DNA of 64,000 nucleotides, from contig NC_003071.7 in assembly GCF_000001735.4 (NCBI RefSeq), positions 2,553,001-2,617,000 on the forward strand, in the 5' to 3' direction. Position numbers and translations under genes: made by a program. Below are positions 32,215 through 43,634 of the stretch, one piece after another. The DNA is from Arabidopsis thaliana. Lineage: Eukaryota; Streptophyta; Magnoliopsida; Brassicales; Brassicaceae. Position 1 is the stretch's first letter. Each line of letters begins with the position of its first letter. Under the pieces are notes generated by a model, which saw nothing but the letters and a program-made list of their open reading frames with translations, was not told the origin of the DNA and searched no databases.

Positions 32215-34601
32215 ATGCCGGTGAGTTTGACTCCGAACGCAATCACGGCGATACATGACGGCGACGTGAATTTGAAGCCGTTGTTACAGGTTTTAGAAAT
32301 CAAAATGATAGGAAGAAGTCAAGAGAGAAGCCAGGAGAGGTATCGTTTCCTCATTTCAGATGGTGTTTCTGCTCAACATGCTATGGTCGCGGTTCAGCTT
32401 AATGATCGAGTCAAGTCAGGACAATTTGAGAAAGGATCTATCGTTCAGCTGATTGATTACATTTGTAGCGACGTTAAAGGCCGCAAGTAATTTTTCCATT
32501 TTCTCTCTGGTTAGATCTAGTTTTCGTTGTGTTGAATTGCTTAGTTTTCTAGTGATCTCTGATTTGTTGCTTAGTAATGTTTCTGAGTATTCGTGGCTAT
32601 GTATTTGGTTTAGTATGTGTAAGGCATTTGTTACAATGAGTTTGCAGAAGCAATGATAGCTTCGCTTTTGGTAGAGACCTTTCAATGAGGTTTCGTGTAT
32701 TGATGAATGATTTTGGTTAACATGTACTAGTGGGAAAGATTTGTGTTGTTGTCTTTGTAGTTCATGGTATTTAATGGTTGGTAGGCAGATGTTAAGGACA
32801 ACATTTAGGATGATAATGGAGATGATTTTGTTGATTGTGTGAGTTGGAAAATATAGTTACACAATTGTTTTGGTTGAACATGACATATTTGAAGGAGTTT
32901 TGCTCTCTTTGATTGTGATTTTCTTATGGATTTATTCATACTGTGTACAGGCTTATTGTGGTGCTGAACATGGAGACGATAGTACAACAGTCTGAAACCA
33001 TTGGGAACCCTACAATATTTGGAGAAACAGATACAGAAGCCCAGAAGACATTTTCAGGTACGGGCAATATACCGCCTCCGAACAGGGTTGTTTTTAATGA
33101 ACCAATGGTTCAGCATTCTGTTAATAGAGCACCTCCCAGGGGTGTAAACATTCAAAATCAAGCCAACAATACTCCAAGCTTCAGGCCATCTGTTCAACCT
33201 TCATATCAACCGCCTGCAAGTTACAGAAATCATGGACCCATCATGAAGAACGAGGCTCCAGCTCGAGTCATCCCTATTGCTGCTCTCAATCCATACCAAG
33301 GTCGATGGGCTATTAAGGCTAGAGTAACTGCGAAAGGAGATATCAGACGATATAACAATGCAAAAGGAGATGGAAAGGTTTTCTCGTTTGATCTGCTTGA
33401 CTATGATGGAGGGGAGATTCGGGTTACGTGCTTTAATGCTCTTGTTGACCGTTTCTATGATGTTACTGAGGTTGGTAAGGTATATTTGATTTCAAAGGGA
33501 AGTTTGAAGCCTGCACAGAAAAATTTCAACCACTTAAAGAATGAATGGGAAATTTTCTTGGAGTCAACATCGACTGTGGAGCTTTGCCCTGATGAAGATG
33601 GCTCCATACCAAAGCAGCAATTCTCCTTCCGCCCAATAAGTGACATTGAGAACGCTGAGAACAATACCATACTCGATGTCATTGGTGTGGTGACTTCTGT
33701 GAACCCCTCGGTGCCAATCTTGAGAAAGAACGGGATGGAAACCCATAGGAGGATCCTGAATCTAAAGGATGAATCAGGAAAGGCTGTAGAGGTAACACTT
33801 TGGGGAGAATTCTGTAACCGAGATGGTCGGCAACTGGAAGAGATGGTTGATTCAGCTTTTCACCCGGTTTTAGCAATAAAAGCTGGAAAAGTAAGCGACT
33901 TCAGTGGGAAATCAGTAGGGACAATATCTTCAACACAGCTCTTCATAAATCCAGATTTCCCTGAAGCTCATAAACTACGGACCTGGTTCGATTACGGGGG
34001 AAAAGACACTGCTTCCTTCTCCATCTCCAGGGACACTATGCCTGGAGGAGTTTCCAGGAACGAGATAAGGAAAAATGTTTCTCAGATCAAAGAGGAAGGT
34101 CTTGGAAGATCAGATAAGCCTGACTGGATCACTGTGAAAGCAACCATATCATTCATCAAAACAGATAGCTTCTGTTATACAGCTTGTCCTTTGATGATCG
34201 GGGATAAACAATGCAACAAGAAGGTTACACGGTCTGGAACAAACAGGTGGCTCTGTGACCGGTGCAACCAAGAGTCTGATGAATGCGACTATAGATACCT
34301 TCTTCAGGTACAGATTCAAGACCACACTGGGTTGACTTGGATAACCGCGTTTCAAGAAACAGGAGAAGAAATAATGGGATGTCCGGCTAAGAAGCTTTAC
34401 GCAATGAAATACGAATTGGAGAAGGAGGAAGAGTTCGCAGAGATTGTTAGAGACAGACTGTTTCATCAGTACATGTTGAAGCTGAAGATCAAAGAGGAAT
34501 CGTATGGGGATGAACAAAGAGTGAAGATGACTGTTGTGAAGGTTGATAAGGTGAATTATACATCCGAGAGTAAATACATGCTTGATTTGCTCGTAAGGTA
34601 A
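32215..34601 (+). CDS. RPA1A: Replication protein A 70-kDa subunit, RPA1A
   Basis: Two exons, 32215-32486 and 32951-34601, joined by GT-AG, give 1923 nt and 640 residues, matching the size I recall for Arabidopsis RPA1A (AT2G06510). Exon 1 is the N-terminal OB fold used for protein contacts (MPVSLTPNAITAIHDGD, FEKGSIVQLIDY). After a Pro/Gln-rich linker, exon 2 has DNA-binding domain A from about residue 198 (IPIAALNPYQGRWAIKARV), domain B (ILDVIGVVTSVNPSVP), and domain C with a four-cysteine zinc ribbon at about 495-525 (CPLMIGDKQC, WLCDRC). The protein coats single-stranded DNA in replication, repair and meiotic recombination in the nucleus. The ATG follows a telo-box/E2F pair. It converges on PSBX, with 266 bp between stop codons. 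Confidence 0.96.
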
Positions 34602-34867
34602 GTTCGTTCTAGGTATTACAGTGAGGTATTTCAATTAACTCAGAATATGCAAGCTCGAGTTTAGTACACTATTATATTATGAATTGATGAATTCTATTGA
34701 ATCTTGATTCAATGAAGCTTAGTGTTATGATTTCAAGTCTCAATCGTCTTTCGAATTCAGGAAACAACAAATTTGACTTTTATCCAAAAGTTCATTGCTG
34801 CAACATTGAAACGAATACACAGAAGGAGAACAGATTACAATAATGATGTAAGAAAGATATATAGGTC

Positions 34868-35218
34868 TTAGGTTCTCTTGACAGGGTCAAAGTTGGAGAC
34901 GCCGACGACGACACCAATGATGACAGTGAGGACGAGGCCACCAGAAGCAATGCTGAGCAAGAAATTCTTGAGGGAAGGAGAGATTCCAGAACCAGCAGCT
35001 TCAGCTATCTCCGGAATCACCATCGAAGCAGTAAGAGCAGCCGCGGAGATACCGGTCAAAGCCTTGTCCATCTTGAGGGCCTTAACTTGAAGCCTCTGTG
35101 CTCTGCCTCCAGTTGCAACCAAAGCCTTGGATGGTTTCAGAGGTAATGGCTTAAGGAAAGGAGACGAACGGGTCTGGTTAAGTGGTGTGACCAATGACAT
35201 CGCGGAGGTAGAAGCCAT
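34868..35218 (-). CDS. PSBX: Photosystem II reaction centre protein X precursor
   Basis: Single exon, 116 aa, matching the nuclear PsbX precursor (AT2G06520 in A. thaliana). Residues 1 to about 75 form a bipartite transit peptide: a Ser/Thr/Arg-rich chloroplast part ([20 protein letters not shown]) and a hydrophobic thylakoid signal ([24 protein letters not shown]) ending at the Ala-rich cleavage region. The mature protein of about 41 residues has one transmembrane helix ([20 protein letters not shown]). PsbX sits near cytochrome b559 in PSII and affects quinone exchange and complex stability. Start chosen as the only ATG giving the complete transit peptide. Light regulation is likely from its role and an ACGTGGC element upstream. 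Confidence 0.96.
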
Positions 35219-35365
35219 CTCTTCCGATCTCTTTTTGGTCTCTCTAGATTGATCTTTCTGAGATTCTCTTTCGAAATGTGTGAAGTTGCTGAGAAGAATG
35301 GTATTTGAGAAGAGAGATTTGAGGTTAGTGATGTTCAGAGATTGGAGATGTGAGATATGAATCTT

Positions 35366-35372
35366 ACGTGGC
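35366..35372 (-). promoter_or_regulatory. G-box-like ACGTGGC upstream of PSBX
   Basis: ACGTGGC (minus strand GCCACGT) lies about 150 bp upstream of the PSBX ATG. G-box-like cores are common in light-responsive photosynthesis promoters; a GATAA word near 35405 could be an I-box. Supported by position and sequence only. Confidence 0.35.
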
Positions 35373-35739
35373 AGCTTCTGAGCTTCCTAATGGCTCATTG
35401 GATAGATAACGTTATCTTCATTTGCGATTACTGTGGTTGCTATTGGGCGTGAAAAAAAATATCGTACTTCGAGTCCGGTTCGATAATTGACATAACCGAA
35501 TTGAGAGGTGCATAGTTTCGGTTCGATTCTAACAATTTTGGTTCTCAAATCTCTCAGACCCTTAAATTGGTTTATATACAAAGTGTTTGAACAATAATCA
35601 GTTTTATAATATAGGGCTCAAATTATGAATTTATTACAAACCCACCCCCAAAACGTTAACACATCGTTTGCAACATTTGCCTTTGAAATTGAAAAGTGAT
35701 CAGCCTCAGTAATATTATGATACAGAAACAGGAAAGGCT

Positions 35740-37285
35740 TCACATTTTTCTAAGGTTATCCAACCTTGCTTGAAGGTCACTATCTATACCTCCACTGTCC
35801 TCAGCTCCGGTCGCCTCAGCTTGTACCACCTTGTTCTTTGCTGCGGGTACTGCGACCGCACCAGATGGAGCATTCACCAGCTGAAACATAGATGAATCGG
35901 TCAAATCGAGTTAAGCATCTTACAGGTGGGAAATAGAACTAGGAATGTTATAGATGGATACAATCAAGTTAAGTAAAACCAAATCTCACGTCACGCAGTA
36001 TCGGTTTCAGTTCAAGGAAGTTTAAGCTATGATAAGGTCCATTCTGATTTGGTCTATTGTGAATATCTAACAGCTATGGTAAGATTGGTTCGATTGATCC
36101 ATAAGTGGAATAAGTAAATGGTAGCTAAGATATTGATGTATTTACCTCTTGGTTGATGTCGATACCGATCTCGTCAAGGACTTGGCTAACAAGATCTTCA
36201 GTCTCTTCTTCTTCCTCATCTCCTTCCAAAGCATCATCAATAGCATCTCCCATAACCTCAGACACCATCTCCATTTTCTCGTTCTGCCTCTCAAATTCTT
36301 GCATGATTTTCTGCAGAGATGGAAGGTTCATCTGCCTGTTCATTTGCCCCATTGCTTTAGTCACACCTTTCATCGCCTCACCCATCGCTTGTGTAGATTT
36401 CAGAGTCTGAAATAACAAAGTGTAAGTTTATCCCCTTGCAGGAAAATAAGTAAACAATTCGACTCTTGGTAAAAATAAAGCATACCTGGATCCTGAGAGA
36501 TACACCTTGAAGTTGAGATTTAAGCTTGTAAAACTTCTCAATCTGGTGCCGCGTTCTTATAAGATCCTTTGCCATCACTTTAACAGCTCCCTGTGAGAGA
36601 AAGTATCCAACAAATGTATTCAAGAAGATGTCCAACTATTCAAGAATGAGAAGTAATCCTATACATGGTACCTATATACGCTACAAAAGAGAAACGAACC
36701 ATTTGGCCTTGCTTTGCGGTCTTTTTAATCTCGTTAATGAGTTTCTTTTCTTGTGTTTGTAGGCCTTGTCTCTCCCTCTCTATCTCTCTGATAGACTTAT
36801 CCAGCATCCGCTTGTTCTCCCGCAGAAGTTCTGCAACCGACAAAATCATTTTACTCTATACATGATTCAAAACCACACTTAAGCTACACAAACAATTGCA
36901 CTACATGTAACCTAATGATCTATGCACATGAAAACAAATGAACTCATAATCATCAAATCAATCAAAAGCTTTATAACTCCAAACCATTTTACTTACACTG
37001 AGCTATACATGATTCAAAACCACATATAACCTACAAAAACAATTGAACAACATGTAACCTAATGAACTCATAATCAACGAAGAGATCATATTCCTCAGAA
37101 TCAAACCTAAATTGATCTAATTTCAAATCAAGTATAAAAATTACAAGATCAAAACTTGCGATCATCGAATATTTCACTAATTACAAACTCAATAAGCAAC
37201 ACAGATCCGACAAGAGACGAAATCGAGAGAAAGGAGGATAAGAACCTGCGGGAGTTTTTCGCTTTCCGAAGATTGAATTCATCAT
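35740..37285 (-). CDS. VPS2.1: ESCRT-III subunit VPS2 homolog 1 (CHMP2-type)
   Basis: Five exons on the minus strand, 37285-37246, 36830-36700, 36590-36486, 36406-36146 and 35880-35740, all GT-AG, join to 678 nt and 225 residues, as for AT2G06530. The N-terminal half is the basic Snf7 helical hairpin (MMNSIFGKRKTPAELLRENK, QMVKVMAKDLIRTRHQIEKFYKL region); the middle contains the Met-rich GVTKAMGQMNRQMNL helix; the C-terminus is acidic (DEEEEETEDLV) and ends with a MIM1 motif (DLQARLDNLRK) that binds the Vps4/SKD1 ATPase. ESCRT-III polymers bud vesicles into multivesicular bodies, sorting membrane proteins for vacuolar breakdown. The start has two adjacent ATGs (37285 and 37282); I used the first. 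Confidence 0.96.
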
Positions 37286-37775
37286 GATTCAATACCGAAA
37301 AAGGTGAACAAATCTGGGACTTTTGTAGAAGCTTGAACGAAATTAAGGCGACGAATTAGCAAAACCTTTGATCGGAGTTGAAAAATCGAGATTATTTTTA
37401 TATAGAAGAGACGAAGCTTCCTTCGGTGAGAGATACGAAACGCGTAAAGGAATGATTTTTTTTTTTCTTCCTTTTTTCTTGAGAAGTTTTTTTAATATCA
37501 ATTATAGCAACAATCTTTCTCATAATTAACATTGGAGACCTCTTATAACTTTTGGACCTCCTTAAAAATATCTTCTTTTTAATCATACTACGATGATGTT
37601 CGTTGTGAAGATCTCATCCGGATGAACCGTTCTTAGAACATGGGCAATATAGTATCACAAAAGAATTTTTTAATATTATTATTTTTTCTTTAACTCAACT
37701 TTCATTAATTAGAACGTATGTAATCAGTGTGAATTAAGGATGAAATACATCTGGGGACATAATAGAAGAACATAA
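37286..37775. other. VPS2.1 leader/promoter and flanking intergenic DNA
   Basis: No gene. The first 100 bp upstream of the VPS2.1 ATG contain A/G-rich leader-like sequence; a run of T around 37458 and AT-rich DNA follow up to the foldback element. Confidence 0.4.
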
Positions 37776-37778
37776 GAT

Positions 37779-38783
37779 GGAAAAAACCCAAAAAGAATTT
37801 CAACTATTTTTTATTTGGACGTTTAATATCCAATCGTTTTTGGTTTGAAGATAAATACACGAAGTAATAAAACTGTGCAATTTAACACCCAGACAATTAA
37901 ATGTTGTTATTTTCATACTCACGATCTCATAACAAAAATAAAATTCCAATTTTACCCTTAACATCTCAATTAACTATTAATTTTTAGATGGTATGATATT
38001 AATTTTATAATTTTAGATAAAAATTAATTTTATTAACACTTTAGTTTATGGTGTCTAAAAATTTAAATTTTCATTTTCATTTTTTATAACTATTTTATTT
38101 TAAAATTTAACATAAAAATTAAAGAAAATCAAAATTATATTAAAATAGTCATTTTTACAATCTTATTCTATCGTCACAATACCAAAGAGTCGTTTTCTCT
38201 TTGAAAAAATTTAAAATCGAAAATTAATCTAATTCATTGAGATTCAGGTTAAGATTAGCTATTTTGCTACTAAAAACAAAATTCGCCATTTTTATGAATT
38301 GATAAATTTTGAGAAATACGATGAGATTCAGGTTGAGATTTTGTCGAAAATAATTTGATTCATGAAAGATATACAATCGAAAAGAGAGTTTCTCACTAAG
38401 AAGAATGTTTACTGACAATTTTAAAATATTTTTGATTTTCTATAATTTTTATGTTAAATTTTAAAATAAAATAATTATAATAAAAATGAAAATTTAAATT
38501 TGAGAGACCATAAACTAAAATATTAATAAAATTAATTTTTATCCAAAACTAGAAAATTAATATCATATCATCTAAAAATTAATAGTTAATTGAGATGGTA
38601 AGGGTAAAATTGGAATTTTATTTTTATTGTGAAATCGTGAGTATGAAAATAACAACAATTAATTGTTTTTGTATTAAATTGCAAGATTTTATTACTTCGT
38701 GTATTTACCTTCCAACCAAAAATAATTGGGTATTAAACATCCAAAAAAAAATTAGTTGAGGATTTTTTTGGGTTTGTTCTTGA
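37779..38783. mobile_element. Foldback element with arms of about 350 bp
   Basis: Left arm about 37779-38130 and right arm about 38425-38783 are reverse complements with scattered mismatches. For example CACGAAGTAATAAAA at about 37858 pairs with TTTTATTACTTCGTG at about 38687, and AAAATTCCAATTTTACCCTT at about 37951 pairs with AAGGGTAAAATTGGAATTTT at about 38599. The spacer of about 290 bp has no gene. Long inverted arms fit a long-TIR MULE or a foldback transposon. No target duplication was identified. Confidence 0.75.
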
Positions 38784-38865
38784 ACATAAAATCTTGTCTA
38801 TTACGAAGTTGTATCTTGGCTAATTTGTCAGCAGGTTGAGGCTCAATTTGTTTCTCCATCCAGAT

Positions 38866-39025
38866 GGATCATTTAGGTGGAGATGAAAAATGATGTTTGT
38901 TTTTGACAATTTAACAGATCATTTGAATGAATCATTTGGATGATCCATTTGAATGACTTTGTAAGTTTAGGCAAATTTTTAAAACTCATTTGGATGGACT
39001 TAATTGGACCATTTGGATGGAGATT
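38866..39025. repeat. Cluster of ATTTGGATGA-type repeats
   Basis: ATCATTT(G/A)(G/A)ATGA and CATTTGGATGGA words recur about eight times at 38868-39020, spaced irregularly. Simple decayed repeat, no coding potential. Confidence 0.5.
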
Positions 39026-39179
39026 GTTTAGTCAAAATGAATAAATAACAAATATAACCTTTGTAATAATACCAATTTCTATAAATTTGTTATTTAATAT
39101 TTTTTAAAATTCCATATTGCACCAAAACATCTAAAAATTAGGAAATCACGAACTATTATTTTACGTTAAAATTGTATTT

Positions 39180-39555
39180 AATTTTTCCACCAAAACCGCA
39201 AAATCATATTTTCCCGACAACAACGTAAAATCATGTTTTTCCGCCAAAACTGCAAAACATATTTTTATCTCAAAACCGTAAAATCATATTTTCTGTCAAA
39301 ACCGTAAAAACATGTGTCCCACCAAAACCGTAAAATCATGTTTTCCCGCCAAAACTACAAACTCATGTTTTCCCGCCAAGACCGTAAAATCATGTTTTCC
39401 CGCCAAAACCCGCAAAAGCAAATTTCACACCAAAACCGTAAAATCATGTTTTCTCGGCAAAACCGTAAAATATTTTTCCCCGCCAAAACCATAAAATCAC
39501 ATTTTCCCGCCAAAATTGTAAAATCATATTTTCCCGCCAAAATCGTAAAATCAAT
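39180..39555. repeat. 27-bp minisatellite, about 14 copies, with E2F-like motifs
   Basis: The unit is close to AAAATCATGTTTTCCCGCC followed by AAAACCGT. About 14 degenerate copies run back to back. Five carry an exact TTTCCCGCC word (about 39342, 39370, 39399, 39511, 39537), which fits the E2F consensus. The period, a multiple of 3, opens frames on both strands (repeated PAKTVKS or RQNRKIMFS), which are not genes. The array abuts the cut 3' end of the neighbouring LINE. Confidence 0.85.
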
Positions 39556-39564
39556 GCAAGCTCT

Positions 39565-42500
39565 TATTGTCCATCTAAACTCCACGTCGGCAAACTTGTT
39601 CTTCCAAGCTTTGATGTCATGCAGCCAATTGAGAATATCAAATCGATTCACTTTTCCATGTAAGGCATCCACCAAAATCTTGCAATCTCCTTCAAATATT
39701 ATTCTTGTGTATTCGTGACCCCAGAGGTGTTGCATTGCAGAAATTAGTGATTTACATTCCGCCTCCAGTGAATTTGAAACCGGCAGACCTTAACTCTTCC
39801 CCGCTCCTTTGTATTGGTCGTGTTCATTCCGAATAATTCACGCCCCTGTTGATCTTTGATTTTGTCCGGTAAAGCTTCCATCGTAGTTGCATTTAATCCA
39901 TCCCGCCTCCGGTCTCTGCCATCTGTGTTGGGTACGAGTAGAGTGCGTTCCTGCCAGTGTTGTTCGACTATCCCCTTGGTTGTGGCCATTCAGTATCCAC
40001 TCCTCTGTATCTTGGTATGCGTTTCGTAGATCCTTTTGCCAAGTGTTACTCTCTCGCTGAAATATGACCTTGTTTCTACTCTTCCATATGCGCCATAATA
40101 TCCAGAAGGGTAGCTGTGAGTGTAGAGATTCTCGAGGTACTTCTTGGTGCCATTCAAATAGAGCCGTCATTTTCGTCTCCAAGCTGATCTGGGAATCAGT
40201 GAGTTCATGGATGGGTATTGCCGATGCCCGCCAAATTTGTATTGCATGAGGGCATGTGAAAAAGAGATGATCAGTGGTTTCTGTTTCAGAGACGCAGCGT
40301 TTGCAATATTTATCAAGGTTGATATGACGAATTGAAAGTTTGTCTCCTGTTCCAAGTGCACGAGAAAGCATTCGCCAAAGGAAATGTTTGAGTTTAGGAG
40401 CCGTTGTGGTTTTCCAGATCTTGTTCTTCAATTGGGGTTCGCCTGCTGGGGGGCGAGCTTGAGGTTCTTCATCAGGGATATGAGTTGCCAACCAATAGCC
40501 AGACTTAACGGTGTATGAACCCGTCTCCGTGTAGTGCCATCCCAAGTAATCTCTGTTTTGTGATTGTCTGAGCTTTGTAGTAAGGATATATGGAACATCT
40601 TCTTGTATGACGACTTCACGGATCAATCTTTCATTCCAGCCTGTTCGATTTGGTAAGAAAAGGTCTTGAATGGATATGTCACGATGCTGGTGATGGGGGT
40701 GTTGTCTTGGAGGTCTTGGAGGATGAAGTGGTAACCATGGGTCCGTCCAAAGATTAATAGAATCGCCATTACCTACTATGTATCTCACCCCTTTTTTAAG
40801 AAGGTCTCTACCATGTAATATAGATTGCCACCCAAAAGATTTTTGAGATCCAGTAGCATTAAAGATATTGGAATTATGAAAGTACCTCCCTCTTAACACA
40901 CAGGCCATTAAACACTCGGGAGACTGAAATATTCTCCAAGCTTGTTTTGCTAGAAGCGCATCATTGAATTTGGTAATGTCCCGGAATCCAAGCCCACCTT
41001 CTTTCTTTGAGAATTTCATACGATCCCATGCAACCCAATGCATCGAGCTCCCATATTGTGTAGATGACCACCAATATTGAGCAATGATGCGCTCTATCTC
41101 CTCACAAGTGTTTTTGGGAAGCTTGTAGCAGTTCATAGTATAAACCGGCATAGCTAGAGCAATAGCTTTAAGCAAGACTTCGTTTCCTCCTTGAGAAATA
41201 AATTTATTCCGCCATCCCTTTGTCTTCTCTCTCACTTTCTTCACTATGTGTTGGAATAACTTTATCTTCTTCCTTCCAAATTGTTCAGGAAGGCCAAGAT
41301 ATTTATTACAACCACCCTCATTGTGAATTTGCAACGTTCTCCGGATGTTCGTCTTCATAGTTTCATGAACTCTTTTTCCAAAGTGAAGTGCAGATTTCCT
41401 TGTGTTGACCATCTGCCCCGAGGCTCTTTCATACTGAGTTAAAATGTCCTTAATAGCAAGACACGACTTCATATTTGCTTGAAAAAAGAATAGTGAATCA
41501 TCAGCAAAAAGAAGGTGACTAACAGGGGGACTTTTATTACTTATCTTAATCCCTTTGATAAGACCTTGAGCTTCAGCCTTTTTCATCATGTGGCTAAGGA
41601 TCTCTGCACATAAGATGAATAAATATGGTGACAAGGGGTCTCCTTGACGGATGCCTCTTTCCGGTTGGATGAATCCATGGGGTGCGCCATTTATATTGAC
41701 AGAGAAAGTTGGAGTTCTGACAAAAGTCATTATCCATTCGATCCACCGGTAGTCAAATCCAAACTTAAACATTGCCGCCTGCAGGAAATCCCATTCAAGT
41801 CGATCATACGCCTTGGTAATGTCTGTCTTGATCGCCATGAATGAATTAGAGCATCGTTTCTTCACTTTTAGGGCATGAGTTATTTCATGAGCGATGATTA
41901 CATTGTCGGTGATCACACGCCCCAGAATGAAGGCTGCTTGTTCTTCTGAGATGATGTTAGCGAGGTGCTTCTTTAATCTGGTGACAAGTATCTTAGAGAT
42001 GATCTTGTAGCTTACGTTACACAAAGCAATCGTTCTATAGTCACTCTCGTGTCGAGGATTTTTTGGTTTTGGAATGAGACACAGGTTTGTGTGATTCATT
42101 GTCTTATCGAAGATGCCCTTCTCAAAGAAGTTTTGTACCTCCTGTAGAATAGTATCTTTGATGTCCTCCCAATACTTATGATAAAAAGCTCCTGTGAAAC
42201 CGTCCGGACCAGGCGCCTTAGATCCGCTTATTGAGAAAACAACTTCTTTGACTTCTTCTTCTGTTACATTCCTGATTAGGTCAGCATTCATTCTCAAATG
42301 ACTCGCTGCTGGAAACCATTTAACACATGGAAATGATTATTCTGTGGTGTGAGCTCACTTTGAAATAGTTTAGTAAAAAAATCTTGTGCCACTTCCCCTA
42401 TGCGATTGGTTCCCCTGTGTTTCGTTCCGTCATCGTCATGAATTGAGTACATACGATTCCTTGCCATCCTAGTTTTGGTAGAAGCAAAGAAGTACTTTGT

Positions 42501-43544
42501 ATTTCGATCCCCACCTGCTAGCCATGTCTTACGACTTTTGAGACGCCAAAATTCTTTTTCATTTGCATAAGCCTTTGAGAGTTGCAGTCTTAAATCCCGA
42601 ATAGTGTGAGTTGTATAACCATCCGTGTGTGCTTTATCAAGACAATTCTTAAGAAGAGCTATGTCTTCCTGAGCATTCGTACGATATCTTCGTTTCCACT
42701 TAGAGATTTCTCTTCTACAGTCAATAAGGTGTGTTTGAAGACTGTCACCCGCATTCCTCCGCATCCACCTCCGTTTGACTGCATCATTGAAGCCATCTTG
42801 ATCAACCAATCTTCTATCAAAGCATAACTGATTGTACTTTTGTTACAAGTCACTGGTGATTATAGTAATCACAGGTTGATGGTCTAATTCAATTAGCTCT
42901 AGAAACTCCATGTGAGATGCTGGGAACTGTGTCAACCATTCATTGTTAACCATTGAGCGATCCAAGCAGCAAGCAACGTCATGGGAGTGGCGTTTACCAA
43001 CCCAGGAAAACGGGTCTCCTATGTGTTTGAGATCTTTGAAATCACAAATTTGCATCATTCTTCTAAAATCTGTGAACGAGCTCTCTAGCCTAGGATTTCC
43101 ACCTTTTTCTCATGGTTGCCTCTGATTTCGTTGAAGTCACCAATTGCCATCCAAGGTTCGGTTCTTTGAGTTGCTGTACGTTATAATCTTTCCCAAACCA
43201 AGTGTCTATAGATTGGATTTGGGTGACCATAAACACAAGATAAATAGAACCCAAATCCAATAATATTAACAAAGGTATCTACAAGGTTTGGGGATTGATA
43301 AAGAACTGAAACAGAAACACAATTTTTCCACATTAAAGCAATTCCACCACTTAAACCATCTGGTGGAACCGTTACAACCCTATCATACCCTACATCACTA
43401 CACACATCTCTGACGGATGTCATCTCTTTGCTTAGTTTCCATAAGGACAATGATGTCCGGAGAGAACTTCTTCTTCATCTCCTTCAGACGTCGAACTGCG
43501 AGGTCATTGCCCAGTCCTCTACAGTTCCAAGCGGTTGTCCTCAT
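39565..43544 (-). pseudogene. LINE ORF2: endonuclease-RT-RNase H, frameshifted
   Basis: It starts at 43544 with the endonuclease signature WNCRGLG and continues through IIVLMETKQ, GLSGGIALMWK, IGDFNEI-like and DPFSWVGKRHSHDVACCLDR residues. Several frameshifts between about 43450 and 42300 break it. From 42297 to 39838 the frame is open: RT motifs GPDGFTGAFY, GRVITDNVIIAHE, DITKAYDRLEWDFL, RGIRQGDPLSPYLF and FADDSLFF (catalytic), the C-terminal zf-RVT region (CKRCVSETETTDHLFFTC), and the start of RNase H (WIKCNYDGSF). A stop near 39838 and frame changes follow, with IIFEGDCKILVDAL and further RNase H residues at 39735-39565. Such proteins nick DNA and reverse-transcribe LINE RNA in place. Confidence 0.88.
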
Positions 43545-43634
43545 GGATGAAGAGGTGTTTCTGGGCCCACCGGGCCTCTCCTCACGTCAATCAATTGAAC
43601 CGTTGCGCCGGAACAGTCACTGCTTTCACCTATC

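Noticed and set aside
39312..39735. CRISPR-like look of the regular 27-bp units and their repetitive open frames
   Set aside because: Units are contiguous and degenerate with no spacers, in a plant nuclear genome; a minisatellite explains them. The minus-strand frame is partly LINE RNase H running into the repeat.
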